In this document: piece after piece, positions 40,408 to 50,863 of the stretch
Position numbering within the stretch: position 1 is the first letter of the stretch
Layout of the letters: each line of letters starts with the position of its first letter
Assembly: GCA_031213475.1 (NCBI GenBank)
Contig: JARUPZ010000002.1
Location: 14,881,425 to 14,945,424 of the forward strand
Reading direction: 5' to 3'
DNA from: Nereocystis luetkeana
Lineage: Eukaryota; Sar; Phaeophyceae; Laminariales; Laminariaceae
Length of the DNA stretch: 64,000 nt
Notes under the pieces: model-generated
What the model saw: only the letters and a program-made list of their open reading frames with translations
Told to the model about the DNA's origin: nothing
The model's database searches: none
Made by a program: the position numbers and the translations under genes

Positions 40408-43400
40408 CCACTTTTTCTTGCAATGTCGTCTTGTGGTAGAGGTAATGGACCCGGAGTGAGCATGAGACTCCCACGACGGTACCAGTAGTGGACTAGACCC
40501 TTTAGACTATCCCTCCGAAGTTTTTGACGCCATATTTATTGTTTTCATGTGTTTGGCTCTTTTTCGGGCGCTTTTGAAGGAGCCCTTCTTGGGCTTGTCA
40601 AGACGTTTGTTTAATACCTGGTATACATTTTTTGCGACCTTTAGAGGAGTATTGTTGTGTACATTTTTGTGATGGGCTTCCGTCGGTTTATAAAGACTTC
40701 GTTGAAGCAAGTTGCCTGTTCGCTTCCAAAGTGTACTTTTATTTCGGTGGTGTGTTATATTGCCTTTTTTATTCAAATCTACGTTGTGTACGATAGCTGA
40801 TCGTTGGGCGGTGGTGGTGGGGTGCGAGGGTTTAACCCTGTTTTTTATTTGTTCGTTCAACGCCAAAGTGACCCAATAATAATTTCAAGCAGTTTGTCTA
40901 AAACACAGCTGCTGTGGGAGGGGGTTTTGGGAGCTAAGCTTTGGCTGTCGGTGCCCCACACAAAGTGGGCCCCAAGAGGTCGTTCTCTTTCTGGTGCGGT
41001 ACGGTGGGAGGGGTGTACGCGAGCGCCATTTTTGCTCGTCAACAGCGACTGATGCCGTTGGATCCTACAACTATTGACAGTAGTTCTAGTGTTGTATTTA
41101 GTGTTTCACACTCGTAGGTATATAGCTCTTTCTCTCTAGGGGTTCGGCGCATAGTTCTGCAACCAGCCGCGGCAGGGATGGGGGTTGGGAGGGTATGTAC
41201 GATGAAAAAAAAAGAAGAGGGGGGTACGTAGCATGTGCTGAAATCTTCGGCAGACGCTGACTGGCCGTGACGTCTGGTGTGTATGTGTATACTATTGAAC
41301 GTCAGCCCATATAACTACCTGCCGTACAATATGCGGCCATAGTGTCAGTAGCAATATCTGTCGCAGTGAAAATCAGCAGGGATGGTAGTTACCGGTACGA
41401 GGGAATCACCGGCAGTGAAGCCCGTATGAGGTCACGTCTTGTTTTTGCGGTAATTTGATTTTCGAAAAGCTCCCAGGTAAAAAAACGCCCCTGTTTTTTT
41501 GTTTTGTTTTTCTTAGTGGTAGAGTAGCGCGCGCAGGGGACACGCAATAGAGACTCATTCGTGTTCGAGAGGGATTTCGACGATTCATTCATGAACGGGG
41601 ATAATAAGGATATATCCCCCGATTTTCAAGCTCTTGCAATATTTCTTGTCGCGGTAATGGCGAGCGGGAATGATTTTCAGCTGAAATCGGTGGTTACCGG
41701 TACGTCACAGCTCTGAATTGCGGTAGCTTTCGGAAATCAGGGTCATTCCGACATGATGCCGATTGTGCTTATGAGAGGAATGGCCAACCCTGTCTTTAGG
41801 TTTTGAACTATTTTTCAAGGATTGTCATACATCACCCCTGAAAAGTGTGAGTATTCCCGCGTTACTATTTTTTCTGCTTGAAACCGGCTCGTAGAGTTCT
41901 TTTGGACCCCGTGGTAGTAGTACGCGGTAGTTGTTGTAGTGGTGGTATATACAGAGCTTGGTGGTGGTAAAAAACTTGAACATCCCGGAATTGTTCCCTC
42001 AAACACGCGACCAGGCGCTCCTATAGCCGAGCTTTTGCCAACTGCAACCCACGCTTCGGCGACAAACTTCTCAGAATTATGAGTTGAACAAGTTTGTAGT
42101 CCCAACCACGGACATTGCGCCATACGTACGGTAGGCTCCCAATGGGCGAGGAACCCCTGCTGCTTTTGAAATCGATATGATACATGCTGTAAAGCTTCGA
42201 AAAGCGTTTTTTTTTTTATGGGCAAGGGCGCAAGGATCTTGCTGATCTCCTCGTGCGTCGAATCCGATATGACGCATGTTTTGTAGTGCATTGAAAGCTG
42301 TTATTTTTTTATACGAGCAAGGGCAAAATGATATGTTTGATACAAGCTGCTTGTGGTTGTTAAAAGCCCCCCCCCCCCTGCGAAGTGGGGTCATTATCGG
42401 GATCGCCGCACCGCCCTGTGACACCGACGCGCGTGAGATATACAATGCCTCGTGAAAAACGAGATACTACTACGTGCGCGTATACGAGTACCGGTATATA
42501 AGAGTGGCGTTGCGGCCTGTCCAACCTTTGGTCCAATGTACCTGGTATGGGCCGATACAAGTGAATGCTAATATTCCTGCGCAGGCGGAACGAAGGAAAA
42601 AAGATCGAACGTCGAGTCGAACGATCCGGCTGTTTAAAACCTTCATGGTGGTGTGCTTGTGTGCTGCACGATGGGGCACATGTAATCTATCATCTGGCGT
42701 TTTTTTTGTCAAGCACGATAAGCCTCCGGGGGCAGAGCAGCAACAGCACCAGTTCCTCAGGGTGCAGAAACGTTTGTATCTCTCTTCTTCGACAGCCCTC
42801 CCCGCCCTCGGCCCCAGCCACAACGAAGGGTATTTTGACGGTCTTCCAACCGACCACTCACGATCAACCGACCACACCTCCGTGCTTCCATGTATAATTG
42901 TTCCAGTCACTGCTGATACGCCCATGAGTTCTACACGCGCGTGCGTGCCACACCAACCACTATCTCCTACCACCTGGCCAGCTATCTCCCCTATCCTCAA
43001 CACAGGAACGGTAGGTTTCTGCCGGATTGTTTTCGGACATACACAGCGTACACCGACGCGTGCTTGCACGATAGTTACGGGTAGCAGTTTTAAGTCAAAA
43101 CGTTACTGACTGAGAGGGCTCCTCGATTGAGACAAGACCCGAATTCGTTGGAATATCAAGTTGTGTTTTACAACAATAATCGCTTGTACACCACCTACTG
43201 CTGTAGGTCATGGGGTCATTCATCGGGTTGCACGTTCAATTTTTCTTTAAAAAAAACAGTTTATTTCCGGTAGGGTATATGTGAAAGAATGATACATGTG
43301 TCGAGGCTCTGTCTCTGCGAAGAGAGATGGCAGAGGCGGCACCGAAGTGTCTGTGAAGATCGCTTTCGAGAAAGAGAACAGATTGTTTGAAGAAGCGCTT

Positions 43401-44091
43401 ATGTGGCCATTATGGAAGGAAGGTTGATCGGAGAGATCAAGAAGAGAAGAGTGAAGAGAAGAAAAGGGGGAACGTGAAGTGAAGAAGTGGGCGTGGCCGT
43501 CACTTGATCATCTCGAGACAATGTCTATGCTACGGGCAGATGTACTCTACCGTAGCCCGTAATGTTCCATGTGATGCTCTCCACAACGTTCTAGTAACGT
43601 TCTAACAACGTTTCCAGCATCGGTAATGATGGTGATGCATTGTATATTCAATAGACCGTGATACGAGTAAGACAGACTCGTACTTTATCCGCATGTTGCG
43701 TTTATCCGAAATCTGAAGTAAGGTACTCGTGTACTCGTATCCGTGTGTAGTGACTGCACGTCAACATAGATACGTATAGACCTTTACGTCCATATACGCT
43801 CCTGCGATGGGAAGCTTTCAAGCCATCGAGCCGGCACACACGCCATAACCGACGCCCGATATACACCTCCATCGGCATCGCCGACACTCTCGGGTAAGTA
43901 ATGCGGCCGCTTATATAGCACGAGACAGGGTTTTCTTGTTCTTTCTTTTTTTCATCTTGCCGATCGACCCTCTCTCCCCCCCCGCTCATCTGTCAAAGAT
44001 GGGGGAAAATCTTAGTTTGTGACTACTGTGATATGGCCTCGTAAGCCGGCAGTACCCCTTGCTGATGCCGACCCTTTACCCTGGTCGCCTC
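40408..44091. other. gene-free 3.7 kb downstream of SGNH copy 2
   Basis: I see no convincing gene. A frame of about 200 codons at 42474-43109 overlaps one on the other strand and has no domain. No repeat family from elsewhere in the window was found here. Confidence 0.4.
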
Positions 44092-45910
44092 ATGACCACC
44101 ATTCAGCCGTTTACCACGGTAGAGGAGTTGTGGGCGGCATTTGAGGTGCTGGCGACCAACAATACGCGGGAGGTGAACGGGGCACGCTTTCACGCCTTTT
44201 CCTCCGTCGGTTAGGTCACATATATCTCCTCGCCATCTGCCTCAGCACACCAGGTGCGCTCGCATGGATCCGGCACCCACACCTACGGCTCGCCTCACAA
44301 CCCCCTGGTGATGAGCATCACCAACAGCGACACCGACCCGGTTTGCACGGACGAATCGAACTGGCCCTATCGGAGCTACGAGGAGGTCTACATAATGACG
44401 ACTACGTTGAGCACCCCAGACCCACCGCTTCTCACGCCTCTCCTAACCAGCGCGGCCCACGTCCAAACCCTTCGCGCCCCCGGTGGACACTGACTAAACT
44501 GCAACGGCACCGATCACAGCATGCAGACATATAACCAAGACTTCCTGATCACGTCTGGGGCCCTGAAACGACGGTGGTCATACCTTTAGACAGTGGCAGC
44601 AGCGCATGCGATCGTACTGCCGAGGGAAATACGAGAGGAGCGTGCAAGGAAACAGCCACCGTCATGAACGCGCCAACAACAACAACCACCACGCCAACAA
44701 CAACTCCCATCACCACGGCAACAACGACCGTTCCCACAACGGACGACACAACCATGGCCGTTCGTGCGGCGGCGGTCACCACCACTCCCCGGGCCTACAA
44801 CCGCTCATCGAGGCCGCTGTGGACTCCTCGTCGCCTACTCTAATGCCCTCTAGAGCCTTGACCGTACACGCCTGGGGAACAAACACTACCACGTCCGCCT
44901 CTCCCGCAAACATGCGAATTGGGCAGGCAACTAATTACCCGAACCAACGGCAGCCGAGCACCTTCAGACCCAACTGACAGGCCGGTGGTGGGGCTTCAGC
45001 CACATCTCCACCAACAGCACCTCTCGCGAGCTCTAGCGACTCTGAAGGAGTCTGGGCACACTATGTGCGCCAAGTCCGAACGCCCCCTGCCCCCCAATCC
45101 CCCCAGCCTACCCACTCAAGCCCCGACATTCTTGCCCAAGTGGCTGCCTTGATGTGTGGGCGAGGGGAGACCAAGACGCCGAGCCCACCCGCGATGCTCA
45201 CCTCGTCATCTTCCCGGTATGCGCAACGCTGCTTGCCGCCCGAGACTCCTATGAACATTGCTAATCTGGAGGACGTCCCAACGTCTACGGCTACCAGCGA
45301 TTCCAGACTACAGCAAGATCCTTCTGCCTCAACCTCCGGGCCATCGCACGGTGAGCCCGCCCCGACACCCTCCTGGCAGTCCACCCGCGCTCGTCACAAG
45401 ACGTGCGCACCGCCAGCGACAGCATGGGACCCGCGAACGACGAGATCCTAGCTACTGCCGCAGTGTTGACGACACAGCTGTCCCTGAGCTCGAGGGACAG
45501 CTCCGTCGTGAAGAAGAAGGACTCGCGCCCACCGTCGACCAGGATGCACCCTGAGCCCCCTGCCCCGTCCTCCTCCCAAGCCTCAACCATTGCGAGGAGT
45601 CGGACAACCACATAATAGCGTCTCCTAGCGAGTTTACCCCTTCACACCAAGTGCTTCGAGGCAGGGTCCCCCACGGTATCCCCGCCCCGCGTACGGACGC
45701 CCACATGGACCCTCCCGGGTCATCGGCTCTGCCGAACACACACCCTGCGAACGCGATGATTCCACGCCGTACATTCGGATCTGCCTCCATCCCCATCGAC
45801 GCCACAGGGCTACAGCCCCCCCCCACTACCCTCCAACACCGCGGAAAAAGACCGTTTCCACTTCTTCTGGTATTCCTCGTCTATCTTCTCGTAGTGGTAC
45901 CCGTGCGTGC

Positions 45911-46310
45911 GACATCGACCACGACGGCTTCAGGTACAACAAACACATTATGATGGCGAAGAAGGTCGCGCTCTTCGGAGACACTACAACCGAGCTCCGC
46001 ATCCGGACCACCAACGACCCCGCCGTACAAAACCCTCTCGAGCAAACCGTCATCGGCTTCGACCAGGAGCGCTGGCATCGCCACCGCTACGACATCGTCT
46101 TCAATGAAAAATTGGACAAAAAAATGCAGAACCCGGACCTGCTACGAGCGCTCGTGGCAACAGGCAACCAACATCTTGCCGAGACCAGCCCTTACGACCT
46201 TGTCTAGGGCATTGGCTACAAAGCGTACAACCTCCTCGCTCGCGGTCCGCAGCGTTGGCGCGGGCGGAACCTGCTGGGCCGAATATTTGATGGACCTTCG
46301 CTTAAACCTT
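45911..46310 (+). pseudogene. NADAR (YbiA/DUF1768-like) domain, broken by an in-frame stop
   Basis: One frame reads DIDHDGFRYNKHIMMAKKVA, then LFGD, VIGFDQERWHRHRYDIVFNE, KKMQNPDLLRALVATGNQHL and AETSPYDLV. A TAG at 46205-46207 follows, then GIGYKA and RWRGRNLLG. This order matches the NADAR family (YMMAxKAxLFGD, the W..xRxDIV, QNPxLxxxLLATG, SPYDxxWGIG and W.GxNxLG motifs). The stop stands where the family normally has Trp, a single-base change from TGG. Known: NADAR proteins act on ADP-ribosylated guanine or related N-glycosides. Inferred: it was captured by, or resides in, the retroelement whose retropepsin-like segment follows 370 bp downstream. An independent pseudogene into which the element inserted is possible. 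Confidence 0.72.
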
Positions 46311-46589
46311 CGCTTCCACACCCCCAGCAGTGTCCGCCTCTGCCGCTGGACACTATCCTTCCCGTCAAGCACCGCCCTTTCCGCCCCTTCAGAGCCAACA
46401 TCTATCCCCACCCAATCCGTCCGAGTTTTACCTACCGACAACGGCATTCATGAGACCAGCGACCCCCCCTGCCAGGCATCAACGCCAAAATTCCTCGCTC
46501 GATCTTAATCTGCCGCCCTTTACCCCTGACTCCTTTCCTATTAGCTACTTCCCCTCGGTTTCCGCAGTCTCGCAGCCTGCCGGACTGCC

Positions 46590-47320
46590 TCCTACTGACC
46601 GATTCCAGAACATGGTCCATGCCTCATCGGGGGTGTTCTCACCGCCGATGACACGTCATCCACGACGAATGCCGCCGTGTCCAGTGGACTCAACGCCATG
46701 CGCTGTGACCTCGTGGCCCTACTCGACACGGGTTCGCCCCAATTGTTCATTGCCACTGCCGCTGTGGAAAAGCTGAAAGCTTCTCGTTCTTCCTCGGATG
46801 CGTGCATACGACACGCCCCGCCCCGTTCATGGGACGGTTTTGGCACTTCAGCTCCCTCATCACTTCCGACTCCATCCGCTTGAGCATACAGTTTATACAC
46901 TCGGGCTCCACCACGCTCCCCCGGCAGCCCCCGTTCCCCCGCCAAACCCTCCAACCCATCCGCGGCGAACTTGCCCTCCACCACCACGATAGAAACGGAG
47001 CATCCGCCTTCATTTCTGACGACCGTCCGACCGATGACATCTACTACCTCCGATTCGCCAGACCCACGTCCATCTCGCTGTCGTCGGCGCCAACGCTCGT
47101 CGAGGTTAACCTGGTGCGTCAATCAGGTACCCCAGCGTTAACCGGATCCTACATGGTTGGCAGTTCCTCTCGGCGTACACGTACAGCCTGGAATACCGCA
47201 AAGGCGCCAACAACGGCAACACCGCTTTCCTTTCCCGCATTTCTTAACCTGCCACCAACGCCGACCGCACCGGACCCCACCGCCTTACCGGTCCCGACAC
47301 CGTCGGTACCTATCTAATAC
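46590..47320 (+). pseudogene. retropepsin-like segment (DTGS) of the retroelement
   Basis: The frame reads NAMRCDLVALLDTGSPQLFI, then ATAAVEKLKA and HAPPRSWDGFGTSAP. A one-base frame change near 46855 continues SDSIRLSIQFIHSG, a GELALHHHD stretch and VEVNLVRQSGTPALTGSYMV. LDTGS is the active-site motif of retroviral-type aspartic proteases. The frame break shows it is non-functional as it stands. Confidence 0.55.
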
Positions 47321-48350
47321 GCCCCTGCGGCTTCACGCCGTGCGAGCCACCCGCACCGGGCATCGGCTTGGGTGGACTCGTATGCCCCCCTACCGCCCTA
47401 TACCAACCATCCAGCCCCTTCCCCTCGTCAGCGACGACATAATCGATTTTCGTCTCCTAGGGCTACGTCTGGAAGACCTCGGCCCCTCTCCAGCCTTCAA
47501 CACCTTCGTCGGGCCTGTCTCGGCCCACAACACCGTCGACAGAGCGCCTCCGTGCCTAAAGAAAGCTGCCGTGGATACCGGTTTTCCTCCAGGCTCGGCT
47601 TCCAGGCCGCCCGCCGTCTCCCTGTCATCCCCCACTGGCGCCACGATCCCAGCTCCTTCGGACCTGATCTCTTCTCGGACCCAAAACCGCGCCGCTGCCG
47701 CCGCGGGAGCCCCCCGTGCCGCAATCGACCATGGCTTCGGACGTCGGCCACAACCTACCGTTTCCAGACTATCTGCGTCCACCCACCACGCGTCAGGCCC
47801 CCCAACCAGGGCCCAACCAAGGCTCTCCCAACCGAGACCGCCTTCAGCCACAGCCCACGCGCTACCTGCGCCGCCGACGCCTCCGACACCGATTCAACCA
47901 AGACCGGCCCCTTCAACAACGCATTCCCCACCGTCACCACCATCGCCGGTCCCGCCCTCGGAGCCCGTCGTCAAACCGGACGATGCCCCCCCCCCTCCTC
48001 GCCCCCGTCGAGAATTGCACTTACAGCTACTTGGCGCGAGTGTTTTTGTCGCCGAACCCATGTGCGCTGCCACCGTTCGCTTCTTATCCTTGGGCTCCCC
48101 TTCACCGCCGTCAACCGACCTCCTGGATTTCATCACCTCGCCTAGGCGCCCGCCGCTTGCCGACGTCCTCGCCCTTGCCGCTAAACGTTCAGGTAGGGCG
48201 ATGGCTTACCTTGACGATTTATCCCCGCCCCTTAAGGCTAGGCCTTCCTTTCTTTCTCTTTTCTGGTGTACCTTTCCGGCTTGGTTACCTTGCTGTTCAG
48301 AGGTGTGGGAGTGGGTTTTTGAGGAGCCGCGTTTTCGACTCATGTTCTAG
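47157..48350 (+). CDS. Pro-rich 3' open frame of the retroelement
   Basis: It encodes about 397 codons, very Pro/Ser/Arg-rich with no recognised domain, ending CSEVWEWVFEEPRFRLMF and a stop. Two overlapping frames are also long because of the C-rich composition. Its last 40 residues recur, decayed, near 31265, 48770 and (reverse) 49310, which marks this end as part of the mobile element. Whether it is translated is unknown. Confidence 0.35.
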   Translation: MAVPLGVHVQPGIPQRRQQRQHRFPFPHFLTCHQRRPHRTPPPYRSRHRRYLSNTPLRLHAVRATRTGHRLGWTRMPPYRPIPTIQPLPLVSDDIIDFRLLGLRLEDLGPSPAFNTFVGPVSAHNTVDRAPPCLKKAAVDTGFPPGSASRPPAVSLSSPTGATIPAPSDLISSRTQNRAAAAAGAPRAAIDHGFGRRPQPTVSRLSASTHHASGPPTRAQPRLSQPRPPSATAHALPAPPTPPTPIQPRPAPSTTHSPPSPPSPVPPSEPVVKPDDAPPPPRPRRELHLQLLGASVFVAEPMCAATVRFLSLGSPSPPSTDLLDFITSPRRPPLADVLALAAKRSGRAMAYLDDLSPPLKARPSFLSLFWCTFPAWLPCCSEVWEWVFEEPRFRLMF

Positions 48351-48380
48351 CTTGTGCGATTTTTTTCTTTTTGCCTGCTT

Positions 48381-48595
48381 GGTATCTCTGGACAGTTAAC
48401 CTATTAAGCCGATACTCGTTGGTACTCACGTGTGTTGTTTGCTTAGAGATAGAAGAAGAGCAGCTTTACTGCTTTCGTGCCCGGGGAGACTGAGAGCATA
48501 GGTCGTACCTCGCTTGGAAAACCCTTGGTATTCCATCTAAGATACGCCTCCCCAAGGACTGCAAATACGACCCCAATACCTGAACCTAGCTAATT
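48381..48595 (-). mobile_element. LTR-like arm, reverse orientation (locus 2 left)
   Basis: Sequence from TATCTCTGGACAGTTAACC onward matches the reverse complement of the arm at 48851-49027 and the arm at 30400. It begins about 30 bp after the polyprotein stop at 48350. The next 45 bp is the reverse complement of the block preceding the coding end at 31107. Confidence 0.6.
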
Positions 48596-48675
48596 AAATA
48601 AATCGTCAATGAAAGCCATCGCCATGCCACCCGTAACGTAGGTCGGGCGAGAAAGTATCTACGGAAAAAGCGAAA

Positions 48676-49027
48676 AGTTAAGGCTGGGCCTTCCTTTCCT
48701 TCTCTTTTCTGACTTCCTTGCCGTTCAGAAGTGTGGGAGTGGGTTTTAAGGAGCCGCATCTTCGACTTATGTTTTAGCTTGTGGATTCGGAGTTTCCACG
48801 AATTCCCCATAATTCTGCATATGTATACGGCTCATCAGAGTGGGCCAAAGTTATGGTACTGTTTTGAATGAGGCTGAAAGCCCGGTAATTACAGCTTGGC
48901 TCCCGGTCTCTGCGTCCCTGAAAGGAATGAAACTGCTCTTCTTATATCTCTAAGCTAACGACACACGTCAGTACCAAACGAGTACCGGCTTAATAGGCAA
49001 ACCTGTTCAGGGATACAAAGTGTCTCG
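48676..49027 (+). mobile_element. decayed coding end plus forward LTR-like arm (locus 2 right)
   Basis: 48676-48780 is a broken copy of the polyprotein end. 48815-48850 is the pre-LTR block (CTGCATATG...CATCAGAGTGGGCC). 48851-49027 is the forward LTR-like arm, ending GGGATACAAAGTGTC. Confidence 0.55.
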
Positions 49028-49309
49028 ACCTCAGCGGGGAGCGCCGCATACACTAAATCCCACCAGGTATACAAAAGCCCATGCTCAAGGTTGTTCATGG
49101 GTAGTGTCACAATAAGGCCCTCAGGCTTGCTCAGAGTAGGTATTTCTTGTTGGCGGTCCTATACTGTAATCAAGCGTATACTGCTAAATCTTGGGCTTGT
49201 AAGTACGTACAGGCTTTCCAGGGCGGTGCCATAGCACTCGCCCACCGTAATGACCTGTATGATTTAACAAAATAATGTGGGAGAGTCGGGGAAACACCGG
49301 TTATACGAA

Positions 49310-49400
49310 CTAGAACATGTATCGAACATGCAGCTCCTCAAAAACAACTCTCACACCTTCACCCTGCGAGACTATGAAGCCTCTCCTGAAGGAATGCCAA
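49310..49400 (-). pseudogene. reverse copy of the retroelement C-terminal coding end
   Basis: The minus strand reads GEGVRVVFEELHVRYMF and a stop, matching the ends of the frames finishing at 48350 and 31265. Confidence 0.45.
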
Positions 49401-49559
49401 CATGGGAAAAGGAAAGGAAGCCTATCCATAAATAAGAGACTCGAAAAAAGCCAAACACCGAAGATACTGCCGCAGCCCCAGCAAAGGGGGGCGGGTCGAC
49501 AATGTATTATTGAACGCCGAAGAATACAAGCTATCGCCATGTCGCCAGCGAGGGGAGAG

Positions 49560-49745
49560 GGGGGGGGGTGTACTCAGTAGGAGAGATGTACTCGATCTCA
49601 TGCATGGCCGTAGTCGTATGGCCATAGACCCTCGCATCCCTACAATGCCGGGACGGAGCATGTCGGGTTTTCACCGACCGGGCAGGCATTGCACCAAGCG
49701 CGAAGCGCCGTGAGGTGTCCGGCGAGTCGCATCAAGGGTGAGCTG
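49560..49745 (-). repeat. dispersed repeat C, copy 4
   Basis: A reverse copy: CATGCATGGCCGTAGTCGTA, GGACGGAGCATGTCGGGTTT and GCACCAAGCGCGAAGCGCCG. It abuts the Harbinger-like element. Confidence 0.65.
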
Positions 49746-49753
49746 CATCCTAG

Positions 49754-50394
49754 TAAGGGTCGTTATTAACAGGATTAAAAAAAAAAATCGCGTATCGCGG
49801 AAAATGCACGGAAACGCGAAAAAAATGCGGTGGATCCTATTATCGCCTGGTATCATGTTTCGTGAGGTTGCAACGCTCGTCCATCTGATCGAATCGTCGA
49901 AATCAGCGGTGCGCAAGCTGGCCGTCCGCTGGATCGTGCCGCTAAAGGTGCCCCGACCCCTAGCTAGCCTAGAGAGGCGACCATTCCTCGCCGTACTTCG
50001 TGAACTCAAGTTCTGGCGCGTCAAAGCCCTCCACGACATGAAAATAGCTAGCGATTTCGTGTTGATCTCACCTATGACAGTGAGTCGGGTATGTCAACTG
50101 GACAAATAGAGCTCTCGTTGTGCACGGCGCTTTCTGCGACCAGCCACGGCCTGGGAATGACCCTGGGGATGGCCCAGAGCTATCCTGTACAGTGCCGAGT
50201 GGTGGCATGGCGCACACGGCTCACACGGTGCGCCTGCCGGATGCTCTGCGACGATGCGGGACTTTTCCTCGATACGGGAATCTAATTTTTAGGTATTTTG
50301 CCGGGGCTGAAAAAAATCCGCGAAACGCGAAAACCCCCCCGGAATTTCATCGAAACGCGAAAAAAAACGTCCGGTTAATAACGACCCTAAGATA
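49754..50394. mobile_element. Harbinger-like TIR element, about 630 bp
   Basis: The ends GGGTCGTTATTAAC (49757) and GTTAATAACGACCC (50378-50391) are inverted, with TAA on both sides as a likely 3-bp target duplication, which is typical of PIF/Harbinger insertions. It contains AAACGCGAAAAAA blocks inside both ends and an internal open frame at 49801-50109. Confidence 0.65.
49801..50109 (+). CDS. unrecognised open frame inside the TIR element
   Basis: The frame is open from about 49738; the part inside the element reads KMHGNAKKMRWILLSPGIMF, then REVATLVHLIESSKSAVRKL and WIVPLKVPRPLASLERRPFL, a basic helical-looking peptide of about 100 residues. No DDE or HTH motif is visible. It may be a fragment of host or transposase coding sequence carried by the element. 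Confidence 0.2.
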   Translation, partial: KMHGNAKKMRWILLSPGIMFREVATLVHLIESSKSAVRKLAVRWIVPLKVPRPLASLERRPFLAVLRELKFWRVKALHDMKIASDFVLISPMTVSRVCQLDK

Positions 50395-50444
50395 ATCGCT
50401 TGTAAGGCGGACTTGCATATGGATGACAGTTTCAATGAGTTAAT

Positions 50445-50625
50445 TTAATTTCCGGTGTAGCCACTTTCGGAGATAGCAATGAGTACTATGTAACTGCCTC
50501 TTGGGTGCCTTACCATGAACACTACGTGATACGATCATTTCCACTTGTGCGGAATAAAGGTTATTTACCTCGCACAAATGATCTAACTCGGCAACCAGCT
50601 GTGACCGACCGCCAGAAAAATAAAA
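50445..50625 (-). pseudogene. dispersed coding-like repeat, copy 2
   Basis: The minus strand reads GGRSQLVAELDHLCEVNNLY, then SAQVEMIVSRSVHGKAPKRQ and CYLRKWLHRK. Two diverged copies that keep a peptide frame suggest a piece of a transposon protein; the family is not recognised. Confidence 0.45.
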
Positions 50626-50863
50626 ATAAAAAAAAGCGGTACGTACCCTGTTTGTCAATAATAGCTCAAGTAGTGAGCGGTGTTTTCCAGATAGTGTCGT
50701 TGTCAACCGACGCCAACCCAACCTATCTACCTGGTACACAAAATAGGGGGGGGAGAGGGGGGGGGTGAGAACGCATTCGGAAAAAGGAGCGACAGAAAAA
50801 CACAGCAAGCAGTCTTGCGCCCCAGTGAGAGCGACCACACTACTTACGTAAAGTACTACCCGA

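Larger units (their letters stand above)
44092..48350 (+). mobile_element. degraded LTR-retrotransposon polyprotein region
   Basis: Successive open pieces in shifting frames read left to right: a gag-like piece from the ATG at 44092 with an in-frame stop at 44212; a His/Asn-rich segment (44606-44977); Pro/Ser-rich segments (45065-45620); a NADAR domain (about 45911-46300); a retropepsin-like LDTGSPQ segment (46677-47150); and a Pro-rich frame to the stop at 48350. No reverse transcriptase or integrase could be seen, so the element is deleted or nonautonomous. Base composition is C-rich on this strand, unlike the flanks. The LTR attribution rests on the DTGS motif and the adjacent LTR-like arms. 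Confidence 0.6.

Noticed and set aside
42474-43109. Open frame of 211 codons in the intergenic region, with a similar frame on the opposite strand
   Set aside because: It starts with GTG, contains CCAGGTA-type words translated as YQV/TWY, and has no recognisable motif.
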